A DNA stretch of 64,000 nt. Origin: Thermobifida fusca NBRC 14071 = JCM 3263 (GTDB taxonomy: Bacteria; Actinomycetota; Actinomycetes; Streptosporangiales; Streptosporangiaceae). The translations under genes were made by a program, and so were the position numbers. The number at the start of each line of letters is the position of its first letter. The first letter of the stretch is position 1. Below, piece after piece: positions 50,552-60,872 of this stretch. The notes beneath the pieces are model-generated. The model was given only the letters and a program-made list of their open reading frames with translations. It was not told where the DNA came from and did no database searches. The stretch lies in contig NZ_BCWB01000040.1 in assembly GCF_001592045.1 (NCBI RefSeq), forward strand, positions 40,651-104,650, read 5' to 3'.

Positions 50552-51508
50552 TCACCGCTGTGGCGGTTGCAGCGTGTCGCGCAGCAGCGCAATGACCGGA
50601 AGCTCTGCGTGGCGGCTCAGCGGCAGGAGCGGTCCCAGGCCGAACATGCCGTGCACACCCCCGTTGATCCGGACTGTGGTGGCGGGCACCCCGACGGCTG
50701 CCAACGCGCGCGCATAGGCTTCCGCCTCGTCGCGGAGCGGGTCGAACTCGGCGCTGACCACCAGGGCGGGCGCCGCACCAGACAGGTCCGCCGCACGGAT
50801 CGGCGACGCCCGGAAGTCCGCGGCGTCCGCGGGATCCGCCAGATACTGTTCGACCACGTGCTGCATCGCCGCGGTGGTGAGGAAGCAGCCTTCGCCGTGG
50901 GCGATCCGGGAAGGGTACGGGGTGTCCGCGGTGACCGGGTAGCCGGTCAGGTCGATCACCGGGTAGATGAGCACTTGTGCAGCCAGCGGGGGGCCTCCGT
51001 CCCGGACCAGGAGAGCGACTGCCGCGGCGAGCCCGCCGCCCGCACTGTCGCCTACCACCGCCAGTCGCGCGGCATCCACCCCCAGTCGGGTAGCGTGCTC
51101 AGCCACCCAGCGGGTCGCGGTGAACGCGTCCTCGACCGCGGCCGGGAACCGGTGCTGCGGGGCCAGACGGTAGTCCACCGCGACCACGGCGGCCCTGCTT
51201 TCCGCGGCGAGCAGGCGCGCAATGTGGTCGTGCGTGTCGAGATTCCCGAAGACGTAGCCGCCGCCGTGGAAAAACACCGCGCACCCGGTGGCAGGATTGT
51301 CCGGCGCCGGATGGTAGAGCCGGGCCGGGATCCCGCCCGCGGGGGAGGGAATCGTAAGGTCACGCACGAGAGCCACGCCAGGGCCGACGATCCGGCGCTC
51401 CCGCAGCGAGGAGTGCAGCGAGGCGTCCGACACCCCTACCGCTTCCCCGGGCGGGGAGCCGGAGACGAGTTCGTCGATCAGCGCGCGGGTTTCCGGATCC
51501 AGCGGCAT
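50552..51508 (-). CDS. Hormone-sensitive-lipase-family esterase
   Basis: This 318-residue alpha/beta-hydrolase has the family oxyanion motif HGGGYVFG, the nucleophile elbow GDSAGGG, a late Asp in [14 protein letters not shown] and a His in NGGVHGMFG. It should hydrolyse short-chain esters. Unlike the three other hydrolases in the window, its catalytic triad is complete. AAAGGG precedes ATG 51508. Confidence 0.92.
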   Translation of the reverse strand: MPLDPETRALIDELVSGSPPGEAVGVSDASLHSSLRERRIVGPGVALVRDLTIPSPAGGIPARLYHPAPDNPATGCAVFFHGGGYVFGNLDTHDHIARLLAAESRAAVVAVDYRLAPQHRFPAAVEDAFTATRWVAEHATRLGVDAARLAVVGDSAGGGLAAAVALLVRDGGPPLAAQVLIYPVIDLTGYPVTADTPYPSRIAHGEGCFLTTAAMQHVVEQYLADPADAADFRASPIRAADLSGAAPALVVSAEFDPLRDEAEAYARALAAVGVPATTVRINGGVHGMFGLGPLLPLSRHAELPVIALLRDTLQPPQR

Positions 51509-51707
51509 GGAATTCCCTTTCCTGGCGGGATTTCTGCCGGGGACTCCGCAGGCGACGCTCCCCGGGGAGGCCCGCCCCGCGGGGCTGCAAGCGGGGCAGC
51601 GCCACGACCACAGCCTCACACAGCGGGTAGTCTCATACAAGGTCGAGCTGTTCGGGACGAGACTCGGCCCAGCCTTGCTCCCATCGACGATTTCGGAGAG
51701 TGCCCAT

Positions 51708-52415
51708 ATGGCTGCCCCACGTGTGGGCGTCGTCACCTTCCCTGGTTCCCTTGACGACAGGGACGCTGCGCGCGCGGTGCGGATCGCCGGCGCAGAACCC
51801 GTCTCACTCTGGCACGGCGACGCCGACCTCAAAGGTGTCGACGCGGTCGTGCTGCCTGGCGGCTTCTCCTACGGCGACTATCTGCGCTGTGGGGCCATTG
51901 CCCGCTTCGCGCCGATCATGACCGAGATCGTGCCCGCTGCCCGCTCCGGCAACCTTCCGGTGCTGGGAATCTGCAACGGGTTCCAGATCCTGTGCGAAAG
52001 CCAGCTGCTGCCCGGCGCACTGACCCGCAACGCGTCACGGCACTTCATCTGCCGCGACCAGTTGATCAGGGTCGAGGCCGCGGACACCGTCTGGACCAAC
52101 GGCTACTCGCCCGGCCAGGAACTCCTCATCCCGCTCAAAAGCGGGGAGGGCAACTATGTGGCCGACCCGGAGACCATCGCCGAACTGAAACGCGACAACC
52201 GCGTGGTGGTGCGGTACGTCGACTCCGCGCCCAACGGCTCCATGGACAACATCGCCGGAGTGACCAACGAGCACCGCAACGTGGTGGGGCTCATGCCGCA
52301 CCCGGAACACGCTGTGGAGGCGCTCACCGGGCCCTCCACGGACGGTCTCGGCTTCTTCACCTCGCTCCTGGCCCACCTGACCGGTAGTACTCCGGTGCCC
52401 GAGACCGCTGGTTGA
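51708..52415 (+). CDS. purQ: Phosphoribosylformylglycinamidine synthase, glutaminase subunit
   Basis: The 235-residue class I glutamine amidotransferase supplies ammonia for purine synthesis. It has [14 protein letters not shown], the nucleophile Cys in [10 protein letters not shown] and the His/Glu dyad in [17 protein letters not shown] precedes ATG 51708. purS, which is usually just upstream, is absent, and a small unknown gene separates purQ from purL. Confidence 0.97.
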   Translation: MAAPRVGVVTFPGSLDDRDAARAVRIAGAEPVSLWHGDADLKGVDAVVLPGGFSYGDYLRCGAIARFAPIMTEIVPAARSGNLPVLGICNGFQILCESQLLPGALTRNASRHFICRDQLIRVEAADTVWTNGYSPGQELLIPLKSGEGNYVADPETIAELKRDNRVVVRYVDSAPNGSMDNIAGVTNEHRNVVGLMPHPEHAVEALTGPSTDGLGFFTSLLAHLTGSTPVPETAG

Positions 52416-52448
52416 GCACGCCCGCAGGGCTCGGGGGATGATGTCTCG

Positions 52449-52931
52449 ATGATGGCGCTGCTGCGCTCCAGAAGGGTCCAAGTCGGCCTGGCGGTAGCGG
52501 GGATCCTCGCGCTGCTGACCACGACAGCCGTCACCCTGCTGTACCGGCCGTGGACCTCCGACACCGCTCCCGTCGTGCCCGCAGCCGCACCGCCGCTGGA
52601 GGTGCTGGGGGCGGCCCCGGACGGCATCAGCTACACCGACCTCGGACAGCAGTGCACTCCGCAGGAGTGCTACCGCCCGGTCGGGGTCACCGCTGAAGGA
52701 TTCGACGCCGAGGAGGCGATCGAGACGATCTACACGCACCTGAGCGACCAGGGGTGGGAACGCCTCCTGCCGGAAGGCGAGACCGACCCTGATGAGGTGC
52801 CCTACTCCCAATCGGCGCTCAGCAACGGCACGGTCCTGGTCCAGGGCAGCCTCGAGCCCTACGTCGAAGGCACCACGGCGGGTCTGCTCCTCGCCCACCG
52901 CGTGCCGCCGCCCCCGTCTCCGCAACGTTGA
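52449..52931 (+). CDS. Uncharacterised membrane-anchored protein between purQ and purL
   Basis: This 160-residue product has an N-terminal membrane helix ([21 protein letters not shown]) and an outside domain with two cysteines ([11 protein letters not shown]) that may pair. I do not recognise the family. It sits 33 bases after purQ and overlaps the purL region, so it is probably co-transcribed with purine genes without an obvious link. Domain length and residue use fit a real gene. Confidence 0.7.
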   Translation: MMALLRSRRVQVGLAVAGILALLTTTAVTLLYRPWTSDTAPVVPAAAPPLEVLGAAPDGISYTDLGQQCTPQECYRPVGVTAEGFDAEEAIETIYTHLSDQGWERLLPEGETDPDEVPYSQSALSNGTVLVQGSLEPYVEGTTAGLLLAHRVPPPPSPQR

Positions 52932-52963
52932 TCCGCTCCACTTCCCGAACGGAAACAGCCCGT

Positions 52964-55261
52964 ATGTCTGAAGAGCCCAGGTTCGATACTGTCGCCAAGG
53001 CCGCGGCCACCCCGGACCTCCCGCAGCCCTACACCGAACTCGGTATGAAGGACGAGGAGTACGCGCGGGTCCGGGAGATCCTCGGCCGCCGTCCCACCTC
53101 CGCCGAGTTGGCCATCTACTCGGTCATGTGGAGCGAGCACTGCTCCTACAAGAGTTCCAAAGTCCACCTCCGCCAGTTCGGGGAGAAAGCGCCCGACACC
53201 GACGTGCTGCTCGTCGGGATCGGCGAGAACGCGGGCGTGGTGGACGTCGGCGACGGCTACGCGGTCACCTTCAAGATCGAGTCGCACAACCACCCCTCCT
53301 ACGTGGAGCCGCACCAGGGGGCGGCGACCGGTGTCGGCGGTATCGTGCGCGACATCCTCTCCATGGGTGCCCGCCCGGTCGCGGTGATGGACTCGCTGCG
53401 GTTCGGGCCCGCCGACGCCCCCGACACCCAGCGGGTGCTGCCCGGGGTTGTCTCCGGGATCTCCTCCTACGGCAACTGCCTGGGGCTTCCCAACATCGGC
53501 GGTGAGGTCGGCTTCGACGCGGGATACGCCAGCAACCCGCTGGTCAACGCCCTCTGCGTGGGCGTGCTCAAGCACGAGAACATCAAGCTCGCCCAGGCGT
53601 CCGGACCGGGCAACCACGTCGTGCTGTTCGGCGCGGCCACCGGCCCCGACGGTATCGGCGGCGCGTCCGTCCTCGCCAGCGCGAGCTTCGACGAGGAAAG
53701 CCAGGCCAAGCGGCCCAGTGTCCAGGTCGGCGACCCGTTCCTGGAGAAGCTCCTCATCGAATGCTGCATGGAGCTGTACGCCAAAGACCTCGTCGTCGGC
53801 ATCCAGGACCTGGGTGCCGCGGGCGTGTCCTGCGCGACCACCGAACTCGCGGCGGGAGGCACCGGCGGCATGCGGATCGAACTGGACCGGGTCCCGCTCC
53901 GCGACCCTCGGCTCACCCCCGAGGAAATCCTGATGAGCGAGTCGCAGGAGCGGATGATGGCGATCGTCGAGCCCGACAAGCTCGACGAGTTCCTCGCCGT
54001 CTGCGCCAAGTGGGACATTCTCGCCAGCGTGATCGGCGAAGTGACCGACGTCACCCCAGAGGAAGAGGCGCGGGGTGGACGCCTCGTCATGACCTGGCGC
54101 GGGGAGACGATCGTGGACCTGCCGCCCCGGACCGCTGCCGACCAGGGGCCGGTGTACCACCGGCCGATTGAGCGGCCCGCCGACCAGGACGCCCTGCTCG
54201 CCGACGACCCTGCGGCACTGCCCCGCCCCAGCAGCGACGAAGAGCTCCGCGACCAGGTGCTGCGAGTGCTGGCCGCCCCCGGCATCTGCGACTCGAGCTG
54301 GATCACCGACCAGTACGACCGGTACGTGATGGGGAACACGGTCCTGGCCATGCCGCACGACAGCGGCATGATCCGGATCGCCGAGGACACCGACCGTGGG
54401 GTGGCGCTGGCCACCGACGGCAACGGCCGCTACACCCGTCTCGACCCCTACGTCGGTACCCAGCTCGCCTACGCCGAGGCGTACCGCAACGTCGCGGCCA
54501 CGGGGGCCCGCCCTCTCGCCGTCACCAACTGCCTCAACTTCGGCTCTCCTGAGGACCCGGGGGTGATGTGGCAGTTCGCCGAAGCTACCCGCGGCCTGGC
54601 GGACGCCTGTCAGGCGCTCGGCACTCCGGTGACCGGCGGCAACGTCAGCTTCTACAACCAGACCGGGAGCACCGCGATCAACCCCACTCCGGTGATCGGC
54701 GTGCTCGGGGTCATCGACGACGTTCACAAGCGGGTGACCAGCGCATTCAGCGCTGAAGGCGAGAGTGTGGTCTTCCTGCTCGGCGAGACCCGGCTGGAAC
54801 TGGGCGGTTCGGCATGGGCGGATGTCATCCACGGGCACCTGGGCGGCCGCCCGCCCCAGATCGACCTCGACGCTGAGGCGGCCCTCGGCCGGGTGCTCAT
54901 CGACGGCGCCGCAGCGGAACTGCTGGTTTCGGCGCACGACCTTTCCGACGGCGGGCTCGCGGTGGCGCTCGCCGAGTCCTGCCTGCGCGGCGGCGTCGGC
55001 TGCGAAGTCGACCTCGGCGATGACGCGTTCACCGCACTGTTCAGCGAATCCGCGGCGCGCGCCGTGGTGAGTGTGCGGCCCGAGCACGAGACCGCCCTGG
55101 TGGACCTGTGCGCCAAGCACGGGGTTCCGGTCAGGAGGCTGGGTACTGTCGGTGGGTCCGCGCTGACCATGGTCCACCGCACCGGGCGGATCAGCATTGA
55201 GGTGGCCGAGCTGCGCGACGCGTACGAGTCGACGCTGCCCGCGCTCTTCGGGAACAAGTAG
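52964..55261 (+). CDS. purL: Phosphoribosylformylglycinamidine synthase, large subunit
   Basis: The 765-residue PurL subunit uses ATP and ammonia to make FGAM. Visible hallmarks are [50 protein letters not shown] and MSESQERM. The length fits the small-type PurL that needs PurQ and PurS. ATG 52964 follows GGAAAC and begins at homology; a TTG at 52928 would overlap the previous gene. Confidence 0.97.
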   Translation: MSEEPRFDTVAKAAATPDLPQPYTELGMKDEEYARVREILGRRPTSAELAIYSVMWSEHCSYKSSKVHLRQFGEKAPDTDVLLVGIGENAGVVDVGDGYAVTFKIESHNHPSYVEPHQGAATGVGGIVRDILSMGARPVAVMDSLRFGPADAPDTQRVLPGVVSGISSYGNCLGLPNIGGEVGFDAGYASNPLVNALCVGVLKHENIKLAQASGPGNHVVLFGAATGPDGIGGASVLASASFDEESQAKRPSVQVGDPFLEKLLIECCMELYAKDLVVGIQDLGAAGVSCATTELAAGGTGGMRIELDRVPLRDPRLTPEEILMSESQERMMAIVEPDKLDEFLAVCAKWDILASVIGEVTDVTPEEEARGGRLVMTWRGETIVDLPPRTAADQGPVYHRPIERPADQDALLADDPAALPRPSSDEELRDQVLRVLAAPGICDSSWITDQYDRYVMGNTVLAMPHDSGMIRIAEDTDRGVALATDGNGRYTRLDPYVGTQLAYAEAYRNVAATGARPLAVTNCLNFGSPEDPGVMWQFAEATRGLADACQALGTPVTGGNVSFYNQTGSTAINPTPVIGVLGVIDDVHKRVTSAFSAEGESVVFLLGETRLELGGSAWADVIHGHLGGRPPQIDLDAEAALGRVLIDGAAAELLVSAHDLSDGGLAVALAESCLRGGVGCEVDLGDDAFTALFSESAARAVVSVRPEHETALVDLCAKHGVPVRRLGTVGGSALTMVHRTGRISIEVAELRDAYESTLPALFGNK

Positions 55262-55271
55262 TTTGTGGTAC

Positions 55272-55301
55272 GGCCCGGCCCCGCCGAGTTGGGGCCGGGC
55301 C
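55272..55301 (+). terminator. Hairpin after purL
   Basis: A perfect 11-bp stem GGCCCGGCCCC with its complement and an 8-base loop lies just after the stop. Confidence 0.8.
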
Positions 55302-55347
55302 AAGCCTGCGGTCGGGGATCGTGCGGGGGTGCAGACCGGGCAGCGGC

Positions 55348-55536
55348 TTATTCGCTCCGCTGCCTGCGCTGGATTGCCTCACGGTCGGTGGCCGGGATTC
55401 CCTCGTCATCAACCAAAGGCTCCGGTTCGCGGTCTTCGTGGGCCCGGGTCGGGCCGCCGCTTTTGAGTGCCCCCTCGATCTCGTGTTTGAGGCTCTCGTC
55501 GAGTCGGGGACCGTGTTTATCGCTGCCGCGCTCCAT
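55348..55536 (-). CDS. Small conserved hydrophilic protein
   Basis: The 62-residue product has the opening SDKHGPRLDESLKHEIEGAL seen in small actinobacterial proteins, several of which neighbour DUF2795 genes. Function is unknown; it is highly charged and probably disordered. ATG 55536 has GGAG upstream; the frame to 55764 is not supported. Confidence 0.7.
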   Translation of the reverse strand: MERGSDKHGPRLDESLKHEIEGALKSGGPTRAHEDREPEPLVDDEGIPATDREAIQRRQRSE

Positions 55537-55778
55537 GAGGGGTGTCTCCCTTCCACCTCCTGAACCGGCTGGATCCTTCGCACTACCCGACCATCCGGTC
55601 AGGAAACGCGTTCCACGCCCCAGAAGTCCCGCAATGCACCGGCGCGAACCGGGCGGACCGCGGGCTTTTTCCCCAGCCCTGCGCATGCTCCTTCCCGAGT
55701 CGGGCAGCGGAACCGGACAAGGTTGACCACCGAGTTCGGAGGGGGTGAGCGGGCCGCCGATCAACAGGCCCGCGGCGC

Positions 55779-56888
55779 ATGCATCTGGGTTTCTTGCGAC
55801 CGTTGTACGAGACGACCGCTCCGGTGGCCTCGGTCTACCTGGACACCACTCGGACCACAGAGAGCGCCTTCAAAGAGATCGAGCTGCGCTGGCGTGCCGC
55901 CCGGGAGCGCCTCGCCGAGCAGGGGGCCGATGAGGCGACCCTGCAAGCGTTGGACGAAGTGGCGGAGGGAGAACCCGGTGTTCCCGGCCCGCAGGGGGAG
56001 GCACTGTTCGCCGCAGAGGGAAGAGTGCTGGGCGCGTTCACCCTGTCCCGGCCGCCGCTGCGGGACAGCGCGGTCTGGTGGCCGGTCGCTTACCCTCTCG
56101 GCGTGGTCATCGACCGCAACCACCAGATCCCCTATGTGACGGTGGCGGCGGACCGGGAAGGGGCTGATGTGTCCGCCTACACCGCTGCCCAGCACAAACC
56201 CGAGTTCCAGCGGAGTTTCTCCGGCAGCACCCTGCACATCCAGAAGGTGCGGGTCGGCGGGTGGACGCACAAGCACTACCAGCGCCGCTCGGAGAACCTG
56301 TGGGACGCCAACGCCCAAGAAGTGGCCAAAGACGTGGAGGATACGGCTGCCCATGTGGGCGCCGAGGTCGTGTTCGTCGGCGGAGACGAGCGGGCGATCG
56401 GCAAGCTCCGTGACCACTTGAGCGAACGGGTGCGCGACATCCTCGTGGAGCATCCCGGCGGGGGACGGCACGATCCGGCGGCGCTGGCCAGTCTGCGGGA
56501 GGCCGCAGACGGTGTGGTGGACTGCGTGGTGGCCGAGACCAGGAAGCGGGAACGTGCCGAGTTCACTACGGCGCTGAGCCGGGGTGAGGGGGCGACCCAG
56601 GGGATCGCGGCTGCCGCGGAAGCCCTGCGCCGCGCCCAAGTGAAGACGCTGCTCCTGGCAGCGGACTTGGGGAAGGAGCCGTGGATTTGGGGCTCCCGCA
56701 CCGATCCGCTGGAAGTGTCGGTGGACCGGGAGTCGCTGAGCGACCCCGAGAACGCGATCCAGGCGCCGGCCAGTGCCCTGCTCCTGCGGGCGGCTGCCTA
56801 CACCGATGCCGAGTTCGTAGAGTTGACGGACAACAGCGCTGCGGAGGGCGTCGGGGCCATCCTGCGGTACACCACAGCAGTGCGGTAG
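55779..56888 (+). CDS. Rv2629/baeRF-like protein (archaeo-eukaryotic release-factor fold)
   Basis: This 369-residue protein resembles Rv2629 and other bacterial members of the eRF1-like (baeRF) group: VASVYLDTTRTTESAF near the start, DANAQEVAKDVEDTA, EVVFVGGDERAI and a late GVGAILRYTT. The GGQ motif that triggers peptide release in eRF1 is not visible, so a ribosome-rescue role is uncertain. The family is linked to dormancy or stress in mycobacteria. Confidence 0.82.
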   Translation: MHLGFLRPLYETTAPVASVYLDTTRTTESAFKEIELRWRAARERLAEQGADEATLQALDEVAEGEPGVPGPQGEALFAAEGRVLGAFTLSRPPLRDSAVWWPVAYPLGVVIDRNHQIPYVTVAADREGADVSAYTAAQHKPEFQRSFSGSTLHIQKVRVGGWTHKHYQRRSENLWDANAQEVAKDVEDTAAHVGAEVVFVGGDERAIGKLRDHLSERVRDILVEHPGGGRHDPAALASLREAADGVVDCVVAETRKRERAEFTTALSRGEGATQGIAAAAEALRRAQVKTLLLAADLGKEPWIWGSRTDPLEVSVDRESLSDPENAIQAPASALLLRAAAYTDAEFVELTDNSAAEGVGAILRYTTAVR

Positions 56889-56972
56889 CCGCTGGGCGGA
56901 CGTCGTCATAGCCGTCGTTCTGCCCTCCGAGGGAAGACCGTTGCGAGGCTACGACCGTCGGTGGAGGGGAGT

Positions 56973-57203
56973 ATGCGACGCGGAAGTCTCAAAGGGCCGT
57001 TGGGAAGTCACGACCGGCCGGCGAGCGCGCTGACGTTCCGCCTGGTCCTCGCTGTCTTCGGTGCAGTGGTGCTCCTGGTGGGAGCGGTGCTCGCCGCGGT
57101 GTGGGCGGACTCCGTGCCGTTGGCGGTCGTTTTGGGTGCGGGTTTCCTCGCGGCGTGTCTGAACGTCTACTGGGTGAGTCGCCGCCGCCGCTACGAGCGG
57201 TGA
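56973..57203 (+). CDS. Small two-helix membrane protein, DUF6343-like
   Basis: The 76-residue product has two hydrophobic helices (LVLAVFGAVVLLVGAVLAAV, LAVVLGAGFLAACLNVYWV) and a basic RRRRYER end. It resembles small actinobacterial DUF6343 proteins of unknown function. GGAGG lies 5 bases before ATG 56973. Confidence 0.7.
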   Translation: MRRGSLKGPLGSHDRPASALTFRLVLAVFGAVVLLVGAVLAAVWADSVPLAVVLGAGFLAACLNVYWVSRRRRYER

Positions 57204-57657
57204 TGCCGGCGACCGCGGTGGGGGCGGCGTGGCGCGGTCCGCGGCAGGGGCGGAGCGCCCGCCCGCGGTTCCCCGCTGACGCATTCCGCTGTTGAAGGTT
57301 GGAAAAGCGGCCGCCGCGGCGAAAACCCCGGACGCGTGTTTTGCGGGAAGAGAAGGAAATTCTTCAGCGGGCGGCCGCGAGCAACTGAAGATGTTTCCGA
57401 GGTTTTTGTGCCGGGGCAGATATTCCGGACCGCTGTCGCAGAAGACCCGGTGGTGTGCTTTCCGGGTAGTCCCGGAAATAAAAAAGGGGATGTGCGTCTA
57501 TCCCCGAAGGCGTGAATTTTCTGGATTCGGAATGGCGGGCCTGGCGGCACAGGCCAGCGGACGGCCTTTTGACCTCCGGAACGGGTAGGCGCAGAGCTGC
57601 CGCCACGGCAGGGCCGCCGGTGTGAGACGGGGCGTCGTCTCTATTGCGGTACCGCAG
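57204..57657. other. Gene-free region with short palindromes
   Basis: No supported gene lies here. Inverted repeats are TTCCGGG-tagt-CCCGGAA (57460-57477), a GAGACG/CGTCTC hairpin (57625-57642) and TGCGGTACCGCA (57646-57657) abutting the stop of the minus-strand hydrolase; the last two may terminate that gene. Confidence 0.45.
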
Positions 57658-58443
57658 TCAAGGCCAGTGGACCGAGAGCGGGTCCAGGTGCTGGAGCAGC
57701 AGCTCGTTGACGACGTCGGAGCGTTCCACGTTGACGAGGTGAGCGGCACCGCTGACGACCTCAAAGCGGGCGTGGGGGAGGAGGGCTGCGAGCCTGCGGC
57801 CGTGACCCGGCGGGGTCTGCGGGTCGTGGGCGCCCGCGATCACCACGGTGGGTGCGTGGACTAGCCGCGCCAGCGGTCGGTGGTCCAAGGCGGCGATGGC
57901 GTCACAGCACCCGGCGTAGCCTTCCGGCGAGATCTTCTCGAATTCTTCGGTGAACCGGGTGACAATGTCGGGCCGCCGCTCGCAGAAACCAGGCGTGAAC
58001 CAGGAGCGGGTGACCTCGTCGATCACTGAGGAGATCCCGAAGTGGCGTACCCGGTCGCCGATGTCGCGCCAACGGGGCAGCGGGGGCGCCCACGCCGTGG
58101 TGGAGACCAATGCCAGCCGGGAGACCCGGGAAGGGTTCGTGGCAGCCACCCACAGCGCCACCATCGCCCCCAAACCGATCCCGATGAACGACACCTGCTC
58201 CAGGTCACACTCGTCGAGGAGGGTCAGCAGGTCGCCGCCGAGCTCCTGCATGGAATAGGGGCCGGGAGGAGCGGGAGACGAGCCGTGGCCGCGGTGGTTG
58301 ACACGGAGTACCCGCAAGCGGCGGGTGAGCTCCGGCATCTGCGGCTCCCACATCGACCACTTCGTGCCGAGGGTGGGGACCAGCACCACCACCGGTGCGG
58401 TCCGCGGTCCGTCGAAGCGGTGCTGAAGGGGGACAACGGCCAT
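57658..58443 (-). CDS. Alpha/beta-hydrolase, enol-lactonase-like, lacking nucleophilic Ser
   Basis: The 261-residue protein resembles 3-oxoadipate enol-lactonases: VLVPTLGTKWSMW, VNHRGHGSSP, late Asp in IAGAHDPQTPP and His in VSGAAHLVNVE. The nucleophile elbow reads SFIGIGLGAM, with Gly (GGT) in place of Ser. The family can hydrolyse lactones or esters, but the missing Ser argues against normal catalysis. AGGAGGT precedes ATG 58443. Confidence 0.82.
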   Translation of the reverse strand: MAVVPLQHRFDGPRTAPVVVLVPTLGTKWSMWEPQMPELTRRLRVLRVNHRGHGSSPAPPGPYSMQELGGDLLTLLDECDLEQVSFIGIGLGAMVALWVAATNPSRVSRLALVSTTAWAPPLPRWRDIGDRVRHFGISSVIDEVTRSWFTPGFCERRPDIVTRFTEEFEKISPEGYAGCCDAIAALDHRPLARLVHAPTVVIAGAHDPQTPPGHGRRLAALLPHARFEVVSGAAHLVNVERSDVVNELLLQHLDPLSVHWP

Positions 58444-58540
58444 CTGGGACCTCCTGGGACAGCGAGCCAAAGCCTACCGGCATTCCCTTGAGCCGTAGGG
58501 CATTTTCCGGGTGCGTCCGGCACGGAGCAGGCCGTTCCGG

Positions 58541-60250
58541 TCATGGAGCGGCCGGCGAGACAGCCACTCGGCCTACGCCGGCCCCGCCTTCTCCGCTTCC
58601 CCCGGGCCCGCCGGTGCCCGGCTGCTCGCCCCCTTCGGAACCGCCTTCCTCAGCACCGCCTCCGTGGGGCTGTCCGGGAGCCTCCTCCCCGGCGGGGGGA
58701 CTGTGCCAGGGGCCTTCCCCGGGAATGGTGGGGTTGAGGTGCGGCTCTTCCATGGGGTCGGTCTGGGACATGTCGTCGTACGGCAGGGACGGGTAGAGCT
58801 CTCCGCCGGGGTAGCCGGTGTCGCTGCTCGTGGGGGTGTCGGGGTCGATCGCGGACGGGGAAGGGACGGAGTCGTCGATGCCGTCCTGTGCCGGGGTGTC
58901 GCGGCGGGTGCCGTCCACCGGGGTGGCTTCGGGGGACTGCCCGTTGGGGGAGAGCAGGAACGTGTCGATGAGGAACCAGCCGCCGGCCAGGACGATGATG
59001 AGGATCCCCGCGGCCACAAGCCAGGACAGGACGGTTTTCCGCTCGCGTGTGGAACGCGGGGGCAGCGGCTGGTGGCCGGGACCGGCACTCCGGCGCGGCG
59101 GGCCCTCCCCGGGAGAGGAGGCGGTTGGCTGCTTGTTCTCTCCCGTGTTGACGAGGGCGGCGAGTCCGCTCGTGGTACGCAGCGGGCCGCTCGGGGGACT
59201 GCTGGCGGGGGCCTCGTCGGCGGGGCGGTTCGCGGCGAGCGCGGCCAGGCCGCTCACCGGCGTGCGGGACTCCGGGGCGGGGGTGTCTTCGGCCGCGGGC
59301 ATCACCGCGGTGGGGGCGGGTTCTGGGGCCTGGTCGCCGATGGGGATCGGCAGTGCAGCGGTCGCCGCGATCTGCGTCTGCTCGTTGAGGGCCGCGGTGT
59401 ACCCGTTTTCCAGGACTTCTTCGACCGGCACCTGGGGGAGTGTCGCCGGGTCGTGGCCGACGAGGACACCGAGGACCTGCACCGCGGTGGGGCGGCGCTC
59501 CGGCTCTTTGGCGAGGCAGGCCTCCAGGAGCGGCCGGAGCCGCTCGTCCACTCCGTCGAGGCGGGGCGGCTGGTGGAGGACCCGGTTGATGATCGCGGGC
59601 AGGGTTTCGTCGTGGAAGGGCGACTGTCCGGTGGCGGCGAACACCATGACCCCGGCCCAGGCGAAGATGTCCACGGCCGGGGTGAGTTCGCGTCCTTCCA
59701 CCTGTTCCGGGGCCATGTAGGCGGGGGTGCCGACGATGGAGTCGGTCGCGGTCACCGTGGCCTCGGAGTGCCGGGCGATCCCGAAGTCGATCACCCTGGG
59801 GCCGTCCGGTCCCAGCAGGACGTTGGCCGGTTTGAAGTCGCGGTGGATCACGCCTGCCTGGTGGATCGCCACGAGGGCGGTGGCGGTGGAGATAGCGAGC
59901 CGGTCGAGCGCGGCCCCGGTCCGCGGCCCGTCACGGAGCACGGCGTCGCGGAGCGACGGGCCTTCGATGTACTCGCTGACGATGTAGGGCGGGTCCGCGT
60001 TGATGTCGGAGTCCAAAAGCGCCGCGGTGCAGAAGGGGGCGACTTTGGAGGCCGCTTCGATCTCTTTGGCGAACCTGCTGCGCGCTCGGCTGTTGGAGGC
60101 CCAGGAGGTCTCCATGACTTTGACGGCGACGCGGGTGCCGTCGGGAGCTTTGCCGAGGTACACCACGCCTTGGCCGCCCTTGCCGATACGGGCAACAAGG
60201 TCGTAATCCCCGACCCGAGTGGGGTCCTCAGGCCGTAGCGGACTTGTCAT
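58541..60250 (-). CDS. Transmembrane Ser/Thr protein kinase
   Basis: This 569-residue Hanks-type kinase has P-loop GKGGQGVVYLG, VAVKV, catalytic HRDFKPANVLL, DFGIARH and GTPAYMAPEQ. A membrane helix (WLVAAGILIIVLAGGWFLI, about residues 415-434) leads to an outside Pro/Gly/Asp-rich tail with no PASTA or other domain I recognise. It should sense an extracellular cue and phosphorylate cytoplasmic targets. GGAGGGAG precedes ATG 60250. Confidence 0.93.
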   Translation of the reverse strand: MTSPLRPEDPTRVGDYDLVARIGKGGQGVVYLGKAPDGTRVAVKVMETSWASNSRARSRFAKEIEAASKVAPFCTAALLDSDINADPPYIVSEYIEGPSLRDAVLRDGPRTGAALDRLAISTATALVAIHQAGVIHRDFKPANVLLGPDGPRVIDFGIARHSEATVTATDSIVGTPAYMAPEQVEGRELTPAVDIFAWAGVMVFAATGQSPFHDETLPAIINRVLHQPPRLDGVDERLRPLLEACLAKEPERRPTAVQVLGVLVGHDPATLPQVPVEEVLENGYTAALNEQTQIAATAALPIPIGDQAPEPAPTAVMPAAEDTPAPESRTPVSGLAALAANRPADEAPASSPPSGPLRTTSGLAALVNTGENKQPTASSPGEGPPRRSAGPGHQPLPPRSTRERKTVLSWLVAAGILIIVLAGGWFLIDTFLLSPNGQSPEATPVDGTRRDTPAQDGIDDSVPSPSAIDPDTPTSSDTGYPGGELYPSLPYDDMSQTDPMEEPHLNPTIPGEGPWHSPPAGEEAPGQPHGGGAEEGGSEGGEQPGTGGPGGSGEGGAGVGRVAVSPAAP

Positions 60251-60872
60251 ACGACTGTTCTCTCCCTCCACTCCGCCGGGCACTGGATGGCTCCAAACCG
60301 CGTCATGTCGGGAACCGTCCGGGAATGAGCGGGCAGGCTAGGTGAATGGCCACTGGAACGATCATGCTCCATCAGCGAACCACACCGTGGGCGGTTCCGC
60401 CAGAGCACATTCCCGTTCCCTGGAACGTGACGCACCTACAGGAACAGATGAACGAAATCACAGAAGAGTTGGTTCTGTCGAAAAGACCGAAAACCCTTTT
60501 TCGGGCATTGGCTGACAACACGAAAGAGTCGGTCATCAGGAAAAGGAGAGCGAGATCACGGGGTCCAGTGGCGAGGGCAGCGCAAAGGCCGCCCCCGTGT
60601 CCCCCCTCAAAGCACGGAGGCGGCCTTCGCTAGGGAACGGCCGCCGACTCCTCCCCCCAGAAGCCGGCGACCTTCGGAATGGCCTACGTCACGGGAGGCC
60701 GTGGTTCTCTCCCGTGGTGATATCCAGAGTACCCATGCTCATCTGCTGAAACAACCGTGAGTCACTGATGAACACTTAAAGTGATGGCTATTCGTTCCTT
60801 TGCGCACAGTCAACTCCCGCCGTGCCGCGGGGGTGCTGAGCGGCCGCGCAGCAGCGCGCATAGCCTGGAAGC
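60251..60872. other. Gene-free region with orphan hairpin between kinase and SURF1
   Basis: No gene is supported. A 15-bp stem with one mismatch, AAGGCCGCC... at 60585-60599 pairing with 60613-60627, stands far from any plus-strand gene end. A short open frame at 60346-60633 runs through the hairpin and lacks homology, so a small RNA is as likely as a protein. Confidence 0.45.
60861..60866 (+). promoter_or_regulatory. Leaderless -10 box for SURF1 copy 2
   Basis: TAGCCT ends 6 bases before GTG 60873, as at the first SURF1 gene. Confidence 0.65.

Noticed and set aside
60346..60633. A 95-residue protein
   Set aside because: The frame runs through a terminator-like hairpin and its C-terminal half is low-complexity; an RNA is as likely.
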